Assembly (NCBI GenBank): GCA_948567375.1
Contig: OX419761.1
Location: 46,910,243-46,974,242 of the forward strand
Length of the DNA: 64,000 nt
Direction of reading: 5' to 3'
Origin: Lunularia cruciata
Taxonomy: Eukaryota > Streptophyta > Marchantiopsida > Lunulariales > Lunulariaceae
The position numbers and the translations under genes were made by a program. This document shows positions 1 through 11,942 of this stretch, piece after piece. Numbering within the stretch: position 1 is the first letter of the stretch; each line of letters begins with the position of its first letter. Under the pieces are notes generated by a model. It saw only the letters and a program-made list of their open reading frames with translations, made no database searches and had not been told where the DNA came from.

Positions 1-1635
1 TTATCAAAGATCACCTAACTTGGTGAAGACGATGGGAGTTAGACATCTCTTATCCACCAAGTCAATTTGGACATGAAAAATCCAAGAGGTCCCATTCTAA
101 TAAACTAAAATGTGAATTCCCTAAAAGGTCCTCCTCTGATATAAAATTCTTTAAAGAGGTCACAATCCAATACAATATAACTTAAATTCAGTAGGGATCC
201 CATTGTGTATTAAGGATCTCACTCCTTACCTAACCATATTGACTAACTTAGAAATATCTCAAACTTAGTATTACTAAACTTAGTTAGTTGTGGCTATCTC
301 AAAACTACTAAACTATCTTTAGTGACTAATATACACTCTAGGATGTTACAACGCAAAGTTGATCAAGAGAATAACATCTATAGTACATAGAGAGAGGAGA
401 TCTATAGATAGGGACTAGTATCTATAATATATAGAAGATTAATATGTTGTGGTATTGATTCTTTTGCTATTCTTTGCTTTTTTTCAAGTTTGGTTACCAT
501 TTTGGGTTGAAAAACCACCAAAGAATGCCTATTTAGTTATCTTCTATGATTTTGTGGGTTTTTGCACCCCAAATGGTGAACTTCAAAGATCCCAAAGGTG
601 GTTGAGCCAAAAACAACATACCAAGAAGAAAAGGAGAATGCCAAGGCTAAAGAACCCATCTTGCCTACAAAGATATTACAATTGGTAGCAAGGACATAAT
701 GTCAAGTATAGGAAATTCAATTTCAGCACCAATATTTGAGCTTTGATCAAATGCTGTTCCAAGAACCACCAACCAACTCACATATGCAAAATTTTACTAA
801 AGAATGACTAAAGATTTGATGGAACCATATAAGTGCAAGCTTTGGATCTCTACACTTATCATAGCATCAATTGCACATCAAAGAATACCATAGCACAAAG
901 GTTTCAATTGGAAGTGGGGAAGAAAGATAGGGAAACCAATGTGAGGTTATTGTGCAAGTTGAAGGGTGATATAAGTTGATCAAATTTCAATGAGGGGAGG
1001 ACTAAATCTAAGGCAACCAGCCATCAAGAAGTGGGAAATGGCATCACATAATAAGTTATTGCAAAAACGAAAGCTTACATTCTTGTTGTGGAATTGGGAT
1101 TATAGCTCAACTACTTTGGCCCAAGAACTCAGGTGGGAATTGTACCAAGGCAATAACATTCTATAAGGGAATCCACAACTATGGATACATGAATATTGGA
1201 GGAGAGAAGATGCATGTGATGTTGAAGGACACATGCTCAATACTGCATGTTGAGAAACTAGGTACACTACAAAGAAGTTGCAAGCTTCTTTGCACAAGAG
1301 TGAGATCCAAGCAGTGGTGATCGAGTTTTTATGTACAAAGATCCAATGAGGAGAGCAATAGCCATCTCTATCATGAGGTTGTTTTATCTTGACAAACCAC
1401 CTACATTACTGCAAATCAAGCTATCCTTTTTGAAGATGTCTTCAAAGGACATAACATCAATTGGGCATGCATGTTCTACAGCCATACCCGATGGAATATG
1501 CGGGTCCTTTGTAGAAAGGGGACCACACTACTTAATGTAATCTTTCATTCACTTTTATACCAAAATGGCACTACTCAAAGAAGAAAAGAAGATGTTTGGA
1601 GATCATTTTATTTTTGTAACATATTTGGAGTACTT
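1..1635. other. Unassigned sequence left of the C1 retroelement
   Basis: No frame longer than about 100 codons and no recognisable protein domain lies here. The short open frames have no family motif, and none recurs elsewhere in the window. The stretch ends abruptly at the TGTCATGCC start of the C1 LTR at 1636, so it is the outer flank of that insertion. It is probably older, decayed repeat, but nothing in it shows which kind. Confidence 0.5.
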
Positions 1636-2061
1636 TGTCATGCCATTTGTAGTGTCAAATCTAGATTGCTTGGACACTAGAGTTGCAGTGATAGTAGTTA
1701 GAGGTATTTTAGCAGTTACCCATAAAATACTTTTTGATGGTCAAATTTTGTGTTTGGGGTGGTGCCCACCGTCACTTTGCACCATTTACATTGTTGGGTG
1801 TGCCGTCAATAGGATCATTAGGATTTTAGACCCAGCTCAAGTCCAAGGGTATACTTTTGAAGTGCAGCTCTAGAGAGCTCACTTCTTTGATGTTGAGCCT
1901 TCAAGTTCCTGGCTATGGTGGACAGAGGCCGGTGAGCGTCACCTAGATTCTCTTAGCTAGAGTGGGTGTGGCTTGACTATAATCAGTGCTAAATTGTTGG
2001 CAATTTATAGAGTGACATATCAAGTATTGATCTGAGCTGAGTTGATTCGAGTGGTGTAACA
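1636..2061 (+). repeat. 5' LTR of family C copy C1
   Basis: The sequence starts TGTCATGCC and ends GTGTAACA. It matches two other blocks in the window: 16819-17258 on the same strand and 46855-47297 on the opposite strand. Upstream sequence differs completely between the three copies right up to the TG, which fixes the left end. The right end is less sure, because the following CTGATTA is also shared. C1 and C2 are both followed by leader and gag, so this block is a 5' LTR. Length is 426 bp, against 440-443 bp for the others. Confidence 0.8.
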
Positions 2062-3283
2062 AGCTGATTACATCAAAGAAGTGAGGTCAGGGGGAAATCG
2101 GGTGCAAGAACTACGAGTGTTGGTGGTATCTCCAAGCTCAGTGGATCATTGGTAGCTGGATCAAAGTTCAAATTTCCTTAGTATGCAAAAGCTTGTTGAT
2201 TGATGCAGATTTGGCAGTAAGGTAGATGATGTGCGGAAGCGTTGGCCAAAATTTTGAGCAAAGAGAAGCAATTTCAAGTGGTAGTTATAATTTTGAGCTC
2301 AAGAGGTGAAAGCAAGACCAATTTGTTGCAAGTTGGGCTCAAAAAGTGAAATTGAAGGTGGAGTTGGGAACCCACTTTTGTGAATCTGTGATTTGGAGAT
2401 ACCTATTTTTTCAATTTGGCTCGATTGAAGAATTAGCGGAGGATTTGGCGGTCAACCAACTTTAGGGTTTACTTCAGATTTGGCTGAATTTTGGCATTTT
2501 GAGGCTTTGAGGCATATAGCTATGGGCTATGAGAGGCTACAAAGGCCAACAAGCCATCTTGTTGGCATGAGACTAGCTAGTTTAGAGTAGATCTTGGTCA
2601 TTATTTGGCAAAATCTGCCCATCTTGCTAGATTGTGCCCAATAGGGTTTGACTCCTAGATCTTTGGTGCCTAGACTAGTGCCTAGCCAATTGGTCCACCC
2701 TCACTTGTTGTCCTAGTGATTGTTCCAATGTTATCTATACACCTGTAGCTTTGGCTAGGAGAGGCAATTTTATCCCATTCTTGGTGATCCTAGTAGCTTA
2801 GGACATAGATAAGAACTCCTATTATGTCAAATGCCAAATGGTGGTAGAGCCAGTCTAGTGAGGCTTTATGAGATAGAGGGTTTTTGCTTAGATTTCTTGT
2901 GATTGGACCTCCTCCATTCTCTATTTCCTATTTGTGCAGCACGTTTGTGTGAGGTGCCTTGAATTGGAGCGTTGGTTCTTTGGTGTGCTCTTGGTAGTGA
3001 GGCTGGAGTGATGACTATTCAGACTACCTTTGTTTCTCTCCGGTGAAGCAAGAAGTGATGATTTGCAGATCGTGAGAGTGCTTGTTGGAATGACAAGTTA
3101 CAAGTTGCCCTTTCTCCTAGTGTAGTTGTCTCAATTAGAGTTATATTAGTGGGTAGTGTTCCATTGGTATTGGCACTTGGTGGTGCTTAGTTGGTGTTGG
3201 TACTTGTTAGTGTTGGTTCTTGGTGGGGTACTTGAGATTGCGGTTGGTGGTTGCAATTAGTAGTTAGTGGTTACCTTATCACG
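2062..3283 (+). other. Untranslated leader of C1 between LTR and gag
   Basis: This 1.2-kb stretch has no long frame. It matches the C2 leader (45542-46854, minus) and parts of C3 (55135-55418 and 63247-63906, minus). A standard initiator-Met primer site is not present next to the LTR, so the primer tRNA of this family cannot be named. The leader also holds simple TTGGT-rich repeats at about 3170-3270, just before gag. Confidence 0.65.
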
Positions 3284-5440
3284 ATGGAGTTCTTTGGGGA
3301 TTCTAGAGGGGATAACCTTGTAGTACACATTGGGTTTACTTAGAGTGGTGCTTGGTATCAGCCTATATTTCAAGTCCCAATGAAAGAGGAGATTGACTCT
3401 GAGTTGGAGTTTGACACAAGAGTTGATTTAGTTGAGAGTGCCCTTGATGTGTCCGCATCATTGTTGTGGGCTATGGATGAGATTTATGGGGCCTCCAAAG
3501 GCCCTAGGTGTTACTATAATATAGTAGGTACCATTGAGTTGGATGACTTCATCCAAGAGTTTGATAGTTGGTGTGATTTGCAGTAAATGCAGAACCCAAC
3601 TTTGTTCACACCCTTTATGGCATGGAAGGGTTGTATCAAAATTTGGAGGGTCCACCAATGGATGACTACCATGAGTTCAGAGAGCTTACTTAGAGGAGAT
3701 TTGAGTTATGGAGATAGTATTGGGCTTCGAGTTATGTCTCCATTGCTTTAGGCTCAATTTCTAGGGGTGGATCGGTTGTACCCATGAGTTCTAGCTCAAG
3801 TAGCATAAGTGGAGCTAGTGGAGGTGCACAAGCTAGAGATAGTGCTATTACGGGTGGAGGTACCGCTACAAGAGGTGGTGTAGTACAGGGGTTTAACCCC
3901 ATGGTGGAGTTCTTCTAGTATTTGAGGCAAAACTACCAAGAAGTGTGGATTGGCAAGTTGAGGAGCTTGTAGGAGTTGCAACAAAAGGTTGGAGAGAGCC
4001 TACGCAAGGCATACACTCACATGAGGCGGCTGATTAGTTTCACTCAAGGAGTTACTGAGGCCCAAATAGTCTAGTTGTGGTATGGGATATTGGACATAGA
4101 GTTGCGACATAGAGTTCGTGATGCTACGTTGTTACAAGCTACTTCGCCCACTTTGGCAATGGTCTTTGGTTTGGCTGAGTGTCTTGAGCTCATCATGGTG
4201 GGGGAGAGAGTGGTGACATCTGGATTTGGTAGGGAGACCTCATCCACAACTATGACTTCTTCTAGAGTACAGTAGAGTGCACCATGCCCAGTTGGCTTTT
4301 GAGGACAGAATGAACAACCTAGATCCTATGGAGTGAGTGGAGGGTCTAGTGGAGCTAGACCCTTACCTTCATTTTTGGATCAACAACAACCAATGAGTGG
4401 TGGTGTTGCTTGTTGGACTTACGGTGGCTCTCACCATAGGAGAGAGTGTACTTAGGGCAGTGGACCTAATACTTTTGGTGCATCACAGCCAGCACAGAGA
4501 CAATGTGAGCATTGTCATAAATTTGGTCACACTAGTGATTGGTGCTTTGACCTACACCTAAAGTTACGGAGTGGTGGGGCTGCTATGGCAGGTGGTAGAG
4601 GAGCTCGAGTTCATGGAGGACAAGATGGTAGAGGTGGTGGTAGAGGATCTACACCTAGTAGAGGTGAAGTACCTACCCTTACTTTTGATACAGCCATGGC
4701 TATGTGCATTGAACAATTGGAGCAAAGATTTGCTAGCATGGCCATAGCTTAGAGGATATCAGATTTGGGTGCTGAGGCTTCCACCTCATATGCTAGTGAT
4801 AGAGATGCTTTGGACTTCATGTACAAAGTAGCAAAAGTGGATGCATCTACAACAATGACTAGGAGTGCAATATGTGCTCTAGAGCCTAGAGGAGCATAAG
4901 TGGAGTTGGACCCACAAAGAGGAGAGGTTGGGAGACAGGTAAGACTTTCCTAGTCTTTCACACTCTCTGAGGCCATACATATGTCATCCATGGCTCCTAG
5001 ACATCCTAGTGCATGTGTGGTAGGTGGTGATGGGGTGCATGATGGACTACCTAATAGTCATCCACCTACTACAACACAGCTTGAGTCTAGCATGATGTTA
5101 GGGGCAACTCAACTGATTATGCGCTATCCTTTATTTTCAGCCAGTGACATGTGCGTATTGAGAGTTGACCCAACCCCAGTGTTCAGATTGGCTGCCATGC
5201 TTTGTGAGAGTAGGGATGATGTGGTTCCTACTATTAGAGTAGAGGTGATTGATAGTAGAGCTAACTTGGTTGAGGAGCATGGGATCCGCTCAGCAACCAA
5301 TGGTTTATGGCAGGCAGCAATGGCTAGATTTGGAGGAGTTGCCAACTAGATCGGCCTTTGAGAGAGTGAAGTTCACACCTGTTGTTGTCTTATTGGATAA
5401 CAGAGTGGGATTTTCCATTTGGTAGGACCTTCAAGGAAGG
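3284..5440 (+). pseudogene. gag: gag of C1, zinc-knuckle capsid gene, decayed
   Basis: Gag would form the retrotransposon particle and bind its RNA. I chose the ATG at 3284 because C2 has the same start (MEFFGDSRG) in the same context. The capsid part lies at about 3380-4250 and is matched by C2 at 44789-45541. A CCHC zinc knuckle of form CX2CX4HX4C (CEHCHKFGHTSDWC) lies at 4504-4548. It is followed by a Gly/Arg-rich RNA-binding stretch near 4580-4660 and a conserved tail at 5100-5345. In-frame stops occur near 3340, 3585, 3692, 3917, 3970, 4072, 4274 and later, several where C2 still has a Gln or Arg codon. The copy cannot make Gag. The family assignment is firm; the exact 3' boundary is not. 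Confidence 0.85.
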
Positions 5441-5640
5441 TCTATATACTACAATTAGTCTTATTAGACTCTAGTGTGCAACCCTTTATGTGGGTGAAGG
5501 CTGTAGTTGTCGGTCTAGGGTTTTGAAAGACCAATGTGGAGAGGTGTCCATTTCAGTTCTAGACATCTCTAGGTGGTGGCTTGACACAATACATCACACG
5601 TGGGGACCTTGTTGTCTAGGTTTAGCCAGGTCACCTGATT
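5441..5640 (+). pseudogene. Retropepsin-like protease remnant of C1
   Basis: An aspartic-protease active-site-like run, LLDSSVQPFMWVKAVV, lies at about 5461-5508. It occupies the place of the D-S/T-G motif in retroviral-type proteases. C2 has the matching LDSSAHPLMLGKVAVV near 43205-43260 on the minus strand. Its position directly after gag is the usual one. Stops before and after it show the frame is dead. The identification rests on the short motif and on order, so it is less certain than gag. Confidence 0.6.
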
Positions 5641-5649
5641 GATAGCTTA

Positions 5650-6992
5650 GTGGTAAGAGCTCAGACTATTGCAACAATAGCTAAGTCATATGATGTGCTA
5701 GTTGGGGGAGCAGTGTTATACCCCATGGGTTTCAATATCAACTATTGGGAGGAGATAACCTCTTATAGACCAAGTTGGCAGTGTGGTGAGGGACAAGTAT
5801 GTTGCCTACTAGTATGCTTCAATAGTGGTAGTCTTGGCTCACTATAGTCCGAGACCATGGCGGCTTCAGTTTCAACTTTCAATGGTTTTGTTACTTGGCT
5901 TGGTGAGTTAGTGGAAGGGAACACCCGTGCAGAGGATACTCCAATACCAAAGGAGATTGCTTGGATTTGGAGTACAAGTAGGATTGTTCCATCCACCTTG
6001 GATGTTCCTTTGTGGAGTTTAGAGGAGGCATTGTAGCAGCATGCAGATCAATTGGTGCAGCAGGCTTGGAGTGGGGCCTTTGTACCACTAGGAGACCAGT
6101 GTGAGGATGAGCCTCCAGAGTTGATTACCTTGACACCTTTGGATACCACACTCATTGCTTGGCAATATCCTGTAGAGAGAGTATGTCTATTGGAGTTGTT
6201 TGGTGAGATTAGCATCGGACTAGTTGCAATACTAGGGGGTATACGAGTACATAAGTACTTGTATATGGAGAGAGATAAGACTGCTAGGCAAGTCTCGCTC
6301 CATCATGTGGCACACTTGGCCTATTGGTATCCTGAGTTATTAATGATGTCAACAGTCAAGAGTTACCAAAAGGTCCTACCAATAGACATTTCCTAACTGG
6401 GGCGCATGATCTAGAGCGACATGGGCTTATTCATTTGGTGATTTTTGGATGGCCATGTCAAGGACATACACATATTGGCTAAGGTTTGGGTCTTAAGGAT
6501 CCTCATTTAGAGTATTTTGGAAGATGTTACGCATACTTCAACATCTCTAGGTCCATCAATCCATTTCTCCAACTTACCTTTTGGAGAACATTCCTATGAT
6601 GGGTGATTCTTGCACTAGGTGGTGGTACGTACACAATAGGTCCATTTTTTGATGGGACTTGCTATTTTGTTAGATGTAGCCAAAGTGGGATCACAAGCTC
6701 ATCATCTTTGTCTTTGGAAGACAAATCTCTTACCCATAGAGGTTCTACAACATGCATAAGATAAGATTCAATGACTAGACCACATCCTTGTTGATGACAT
6801 CTTGGATGTTGGGCGTCAATCTTAGACAATGGTACTAGCTGATAGGTCACTTATGGTAGTGGTGAACCTAGTTGGACAGCTAGAGCCGCTTTTCCCACAC
6901 TTATGGGTTTCCCAAGGTTCTCATGCTTTTCAAGAGGGAGATCCTAGACTGGTTTGGGACTCTTAGTTGGAGCAGTTGGTGATGCCCAATGT
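5650..6992 (+). pseudogene. C5 cytosine DNA methyltransferase-like domain of C1, truncated
   Basis: Enzymes of this fold transfer methyl from S-adenosylmethionine to cytosine C5. An N-terminal conserved block (VLVGGAVLYPMGFNINYW, from 5689) precedes the catalytic domain. Motif I, the SAM-binding loop, is LLELFGEISIG at 6187-6219, followed by an acidic motif II (YMERDKTA). Motif IV with the catalytic Cys is IFGWPCQGHTHIG at about 6441-6479, with Cys at 6456-6458. Motif VI is ENIP at 6584-6595. A motif VIII-like VGSQAHHLCLW starts at 6685. LVWD at about 6950-6961 leads into motif IX/X, but the copy is cut near 6992 before motif X. Frameshifts separate motifs I, IV and VI, so the copy is dead. 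Assignment is supported by the motif order and by C2, where one frame holds I to X. Confidence 0.82.
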
Positions 6993-8807
6993 TATCATGT
7001 TGTGGTTTGCGTAGCCGTAAAAAAGTAACTTATCATAGTTTATCCCCACATTAGTGGAGTAGGTATAATGATAGATCTGATGGATGAGACATTGCCATGT
7101 GAGCAATCTATGTACATTATATGTGATTGGCCATGTGAGTTACAATCTTATCATGTTTGAGGGCTCTAATATATATAGGTGAGGGAGAGTGGAGAGACGG
7201 GGTGTGGAGTCGAGGAGTCTTGAGGTGGAGGAGGACATTAGGAGTGAGAGTTGTAGTAGAGCGTGATTGTTAGAACATTAGAGGAGGCATTTGAGTATGT
7301 AATGTCCCATGCACCCAATTTGCCACTCCCAAAGCCTTTTCTCATCAGACTTCAGATTTTACACTGTGACGGCTTATGGGATTGGATGGTGGCACATTTC
7401 GGGGTGGTATTCATGGAGTTGGTGATGGGAAACCCGGATCCTATCGTCCTTTCGGTGCTTATTGATGAACATGTCTAGGACTTGATAATCTTTGTGCTTC
7501 AATAGTTGGAGAATGCCTAAAATTTTGCTCATAAGCTTCAAGGTGGAGTCGTGCGGTCCATTTGTCAAAAATTGAAGAGACTAAAGGACAAATTTCCAAG
7601 AGATTGGGTCCCAAGAGAAGGAATCTAGAGCTTTTGACCATTGGGGGAGTTTGCAAAGGGGATTCAAGGAGAAAAGAGCATAGTTGGAGACAGGAGCAAA
7701 TAGGCTACAATCTAGAGACTAAAATCAGACAATTTGTGCAGATTTTGAGGTGGATATTATAAATTGAGTCAAAGGGGGTAGAATTCATACCCAAGAGGAC
7801 AAAGTAGCCAATTGGGAGAGCTTCTTGATACATTTTCATGATCTGTTGATGGAATTGGAGAGTATAAAACGTTCTTATAGATCTGACTACAAGAAAGTCC
7901 AGTTTTGGATCAATATCAAATCAGATCTGATGGATTGATTTTGAAGCTTTTGAGATGTAACGTGTTGGAGAAGAGTTGGTTTAGAGTTTTGGCCACTCCC
8001 CAAGTTGTGGTTTGAGATACCTTATGAAAATTTCCAATCTTGTTTTTGGTTAGAGTTTGCACCTCTATGCAAAGGTTTCATATGAATTCTTGATGTAAAG
8101 AATTCAGGGTCTTGGATCAAGTATACTTGGGTCTGTAGAGCTCACAAGTTAGCTCAGCTTAGGAATTGATCTAGCTCTAGGGATTGGGATTGGATTAGGC
8201 TACAAAAATTTGCTGGAGTTTAGACAAGGACAAAAAAAGCTATTGTGAAAAATTTAGTTGGTTCTAGATCTATGGAGAGTGAGATCTAATGCAAAACATT
8301 CTACTGCAAATACTGTCATAAGCTTGGTAGAGCAATTTATCTTCCATCGTGATTGGATGTCAATTCTCCTATCTTGTGATTGTGATTGAGGGTTTGCAAT
8401 TTTTAGAGTGTTGGTAATGATAAATATACTTCTGAATCAAAAATCTAGGGAGAAATTGCCAAGAACCAAGAGCAAACCCTAAAATAGGGGCAAAATTTGC
8501 AAAAACTTGGCCAAATTTGAGAGGTTATCAGGGGAGTTTTAGTGAGCCAATTGAGGTCTATTTTTTATCATCAGAAAGCTTATCTCACAGGCTTTCCATT
8601 TAATTTTAGAACACTTGAATCAAAGCTATGAAGAAAATTTATGTTCATATAAGTTGCATAGAGTTTTCCAAATCAAGAAGACATAGGAATACTCCACTTG
8701 GAGTAGAAATTTCTTGAAATCTGAAGTCCATATTAGAGGAGACTTGGATTACAAGTTGAAATGAGATTGATGATAGAGCAAGAAGGCTCTAAAGCTCTGA
8801 AGTCCAC
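6993..8807. other. Unassigned sequence with a possible promoter stretch
   Basis: C1 homology stops near 6992. The next 1.8 kb contains no frame that I can assign. A TATA-like run (taatatatatagg) at about 7168-7182 is followed by a purine-rich stretch (7183-7250) and a 71-codon frame at 7263-7478. That arrangement resembles the promoter end of an LTR followed by a leader, but no second copy exists here to define ends. From 7500 to 8807 I see only short broken frames. The block ends where the A1 LTR remnant begins. Confidence 0.45.
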
Positions 8808-10084
8808 ACTATCTTAGCTATGACTAACTTTAGCTAATCATGACTAATGAAGAACCATCCTTTATCTCTATATAAATAATATCTCTAAAGTATTTATAAT
8901 ACCAAGCTAAATATTACAATACCACACACATGCACAAATGGGTGCAACTATTACCCCCGGACTAAGTCTTCACTTTGTCTTGAAAGTGAAGGCCTCTCTA
9001 CCTTTGATGATACATCTTCAACTTATCATGGTTAATCCTATCAAAGTGTATTCCTCCCAACTCCTTGAGATCATAGGTGTAATTGCCCCACACCTTCTCC
9101 ATTATAAAAGGTCCAAGTACTTAGGCAAAAAATTCTTTTGCACTCTCTTGAATCAAATTGAATCAAACAACATTACCCAATCACCTTTGAATGGTGGAGC
9201 CTTCTTTGAAAGAAGGCTCCACCTTCTTCTTGCCTTGCCTCTTTTCATAGCTCTCCTTTTGTTTCCTTTGGGCTTGCTCCACTTGAACCATAACAACTGC
9301 TCTTGGCTCTTCCAATTCCATGAGTTGATCCTTCCTTGACTTCTCTGGTCACCTCATTGTGCTTTCTTCAATCTCCTATGAATGCTTTGGAAGGTAGGAA
9401 GATCAAAGTGAATAGGTAAGGTAGACTCAATACCATATACCAATTGAAATGGAGATTATCCATTGGAAGTCTTCATGGTTGTCCTATATTCCAACAAAAC
9501 TGCATGAATCATCTTATCCCAATGATGTTCAGCCCCTTCCATTTTTGCATCTTTGGCCAACATCATGCACAAGGTCTGATTGGTTCTCTATGCCAAGCCA
9601 TTAGAATTTGGCTTATAGGATGTAATTACTCTATGTGTGATTGAGAAATATTGTAGCATGGTGGTAGTGATGCTTCTTCTAAACTCTCCTCCTCTATCAA
9701 AAACCAACTCCAAAGGGCATCTAAACCTAATGATAATGCGTTCATAAAGAAATCTACCAACTTCATCTTCATTCTTATCCCTCAATGGTCTAGCCTCAAC
9801 CCACCTAGTAAGGTAATCAATAACCACCACAATGTACCAATTGTTCCTTGGGGTTCTATTGAGAGGACCTACAAAATCAATTCTCTACTTCTCAAAAGGT
9901 CCTAGCAATAGAATTGATCTAAGTGGTGGAGTGGAAGTAGATTTTCTAGCAAAAGCTTGACAAACATGACAAGTTTTGCAATAATCAAGACAATCCTTGA
10001 AAATCCCTCTCCAATGGTAACATGCATCTAGAATCTTGAAAGCAATCACCTTTCCTGCAAAGTGTCTTCCACACACTAAACCTA
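8808..10084 (-). mobile_element. A1, truncated 3' end of a family A retrotransposon
   Basis: On the minus strand this holds the integrase end of pol, the polypurine tract region near 8950-8963, and only the first ~140 bp of the 3' LTR (8808-8948). The terminal GGTGTTACA of other copies reads GGTGCAACT here. Homology to intact copy A6 runs from the LTR to about 10084 and then switches directly to family E. Both outer ends of A1 are missing, so it is a remnant trimmed by deletion or by recombination with its neighbours. Confidence 0.85.
8998..10084 (-). pseudogene. Integrase C-terminal half of family A pol (A1)
   Basis: Minus-strand frames at 9885-10076 and 9588-9830 match the integrase of A6. 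The first spans the zinc-binding end (CKTCHVCQAF) and the linker to the core. The second holds a catalytic core segment with VFDRGGEF, the second catalytic Asp, ending at NSNGLA. A stop follows NSNGLA where A6 reads the catalytic Glu, so the triad is broken. Downstream frames are also interrupted. The gene is a fossil. Confidence 0.85.
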
Positions 10085-11250
10085 CAGGATAGTGTGGCTT
10101 GTTGAAACATCAATTGTTGTCGATATTGTCTACTATAGATATACATAATCACTTGGATCAAATCAATGGATCGAGGGTCTATAACCTCCTCCTTAATAGT
10201 AGCATAATATAAGGTAACCTTATGTTGAGCAATTGCCAATTTCTCAAAGGCCATCGGCATCACTCTTTGAAAGGTCTTTGCCCATTGAGAACATGTGCTC
10301 ACCCATACATCTGGATCATCCAAGTCCAAGACTACAATAGCATCTTGACAAATGGTTGCAAGTAAATTTGGATCTTGTCCATAGAGTAGAAAGTAAGGAG
10401 AGAAGGGTGCTCATGAGGCTTCCCAACTGAACCAATAGCCCATGGCCAACCAAGGTAACTAGAGATCCCAATCTCCCAAGTGGTCTCTTTGCAAACCATA
10501 CTTTTGCAATCCTCTCTTAACTATCTTTGCAAAGCGATCTGCCTTAGGGTGATCTTGGGAGGTAGTATGATGATCAATCAAAGCCTTGTCACACAAGACC
10601 TGAAACTCTCCCAAGAAAGTTGTACCCTGATCAGTCAAAACCTCAGCTGGTGCACCAAAATGACTAAGAATCCAATCTAGGAACAACTAAGCCGTCCTTT
10701 CATGGGACTCATTAGGAAGTGCTACCAACTCCATCCACTCGGAGATGTGCTCCACCATCACCAAAACATACCAATGATGTCTCACAGTAATCCAGCAAAG
10801 TCCAAACTCCAACAATAAGCCAAATCCCATGATATGTAATGGGTGCAATTGTGGCATAGGAACATTAAATGATGCTCAACTTGGTCATAAACCACACATC
10901 TTGCAACAAATTGTTGTACATTAGTCTGTATACCGTGCCGCCAATAATGACTCTGGAGTAAGCTATATGTATGCTTTACTCCAAAATGTCCTAGCTCCTC
11001 AGGTGCATGACAGACCAACTGTAGTCTTTGCGATGTAAGTGGTACTACTCTCACTCTACCATCCTCCCATACATGCAAAAGATGTCTACCCTCCAATCTG
11101 AGCCATCTGGCTTGCTAAAGAACATGATCTCTCTCCTTGGCCCCAACTATGCCACCCACCACACTAATGCAAAGATAATCCATCACTAAGACATCATCAT
11201 GAATGTCTCGTTGAGATGTACCAATATCTTCACTCTTTGGATTTGTGACC
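10085..11250 (-). pseudogene. Integrase of retroelement family E
   Basis: Minus strand. The zinc-binding N-terminal region is in the frame at 10782-11096 (HAPEELGHFGVKHTYS then VARCVVYDQV, an H2C2 finger). The core follows, with SLDFAGLL near 10785-10810 (first catalytic Asp) and VLTDQGTTFLGEF near 10590-10630 (second Asp). The region with the catalytic Glu reads DHPKADRFAKIVKR at about 10520-10560, with Ala-Lys where A-Glu-R is usual. A C-terminal block (AIAQHKVTLYYATI) lies near 10190-10235. Stops and frameshifts interrupt it throughout. In the plant and algal elements I know with this integrase type, a PHD finger follows this block; a matching PHD piece lies at 12459-12895 on the other strand. 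Confidence 0.82.
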
Positions 11251-11942
11251 TGTGAGCCGGCCTGTCTCTCACTCAGGATGAACCTCTGATGGCTATTATG
11301 GTAGCGCACCATGGACTAAGAAGGCAAGGAACCCCAACTCCATCATACTCCTCCAAGGCTAACACTCCAAGACTCAAGACATTGCTCACTAGAGAACTCA
11401 ATGAGAGAGGGATAATTGCAAATGAAAGGATGATGAGTACCTCCTCACCCCTTGTTTATATACTTGTGAAATAGTTACGTACCAAAGTTACTAATTACCG
11501 TAGTAACTCAAGTTACTAGACTAAAAGTCAAGTAAAGTCAAAAAGTAGAAAGGAATATCCATTTACATGGGCATATTCCCCTAAGCATGTGGTCTTATCT
11601 TGACCCAACCACTAAGTCAAGGATTCCTTCACATGTGCTATCCTTGGACTAAAGAAGAATCCAAAACAAAAAGGCTTGCTGGCCCAAGAGTTCTTAACTC
11701 TTTCCTCAAAGCCAAACACCTAGGAATAATACCAAGTCAACACACTAAAATCCAAAATAGTGATGTTCATCTTTTCTACTTCCTCTAAAGTAAGGTCTCC
11801 TCTATCTTAGATATGACTAACTTTAACTAACCATGACTAATATAGAACCATCATTTATCTCTATATAAATAATATCTCTTAAGTTCTTGTAATACCAAGC
11901 TAAATATCACAATATCACACACATGCACAAATGGGTGTTACA
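11251..11942 (-). repeat. Solo LTR of family A with 4-bp target duplication
   Basis: A full-length 692-bp family A LTR with intact ends, read on the minus strand as TGTAACACCC to GGCTCACA. There is no element body on either side. The flanks are GACC at 11247-11250 and GACC at 11943-11946, a perfect 4-bp direct repeat. Family E integrase lies on the left and E RNase H on the right. This is a solo LTR left after recombination between the two LTRs of a full element that had inserted into E. Confidence 0.93.

Noticed and set aside
449-688. 79-codon frame with a hydrophobic start that resembles a signal peptide
   Set aside because: No homology I can name, a Lys/Arg-rich nonsense-like tail, no recurrence in the window, and the length expected by chance.
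7263-7478. 71-codon frame after the TATA-like run as a gag start
   Set aside because: No zinc knuckle, capsid motif or second copy; could not be supported.
11289-11788. Two frames of about 61-62 codons that recur at 31.1-31.6, 50.0-50.5, 54.0-54.2, 55.5-56.0 and 62.6-63.1 kb
   Set aside because: They are on the antisense strand of the family A LTR and recur only because the LTR recurs; some copies have changed or lost them.
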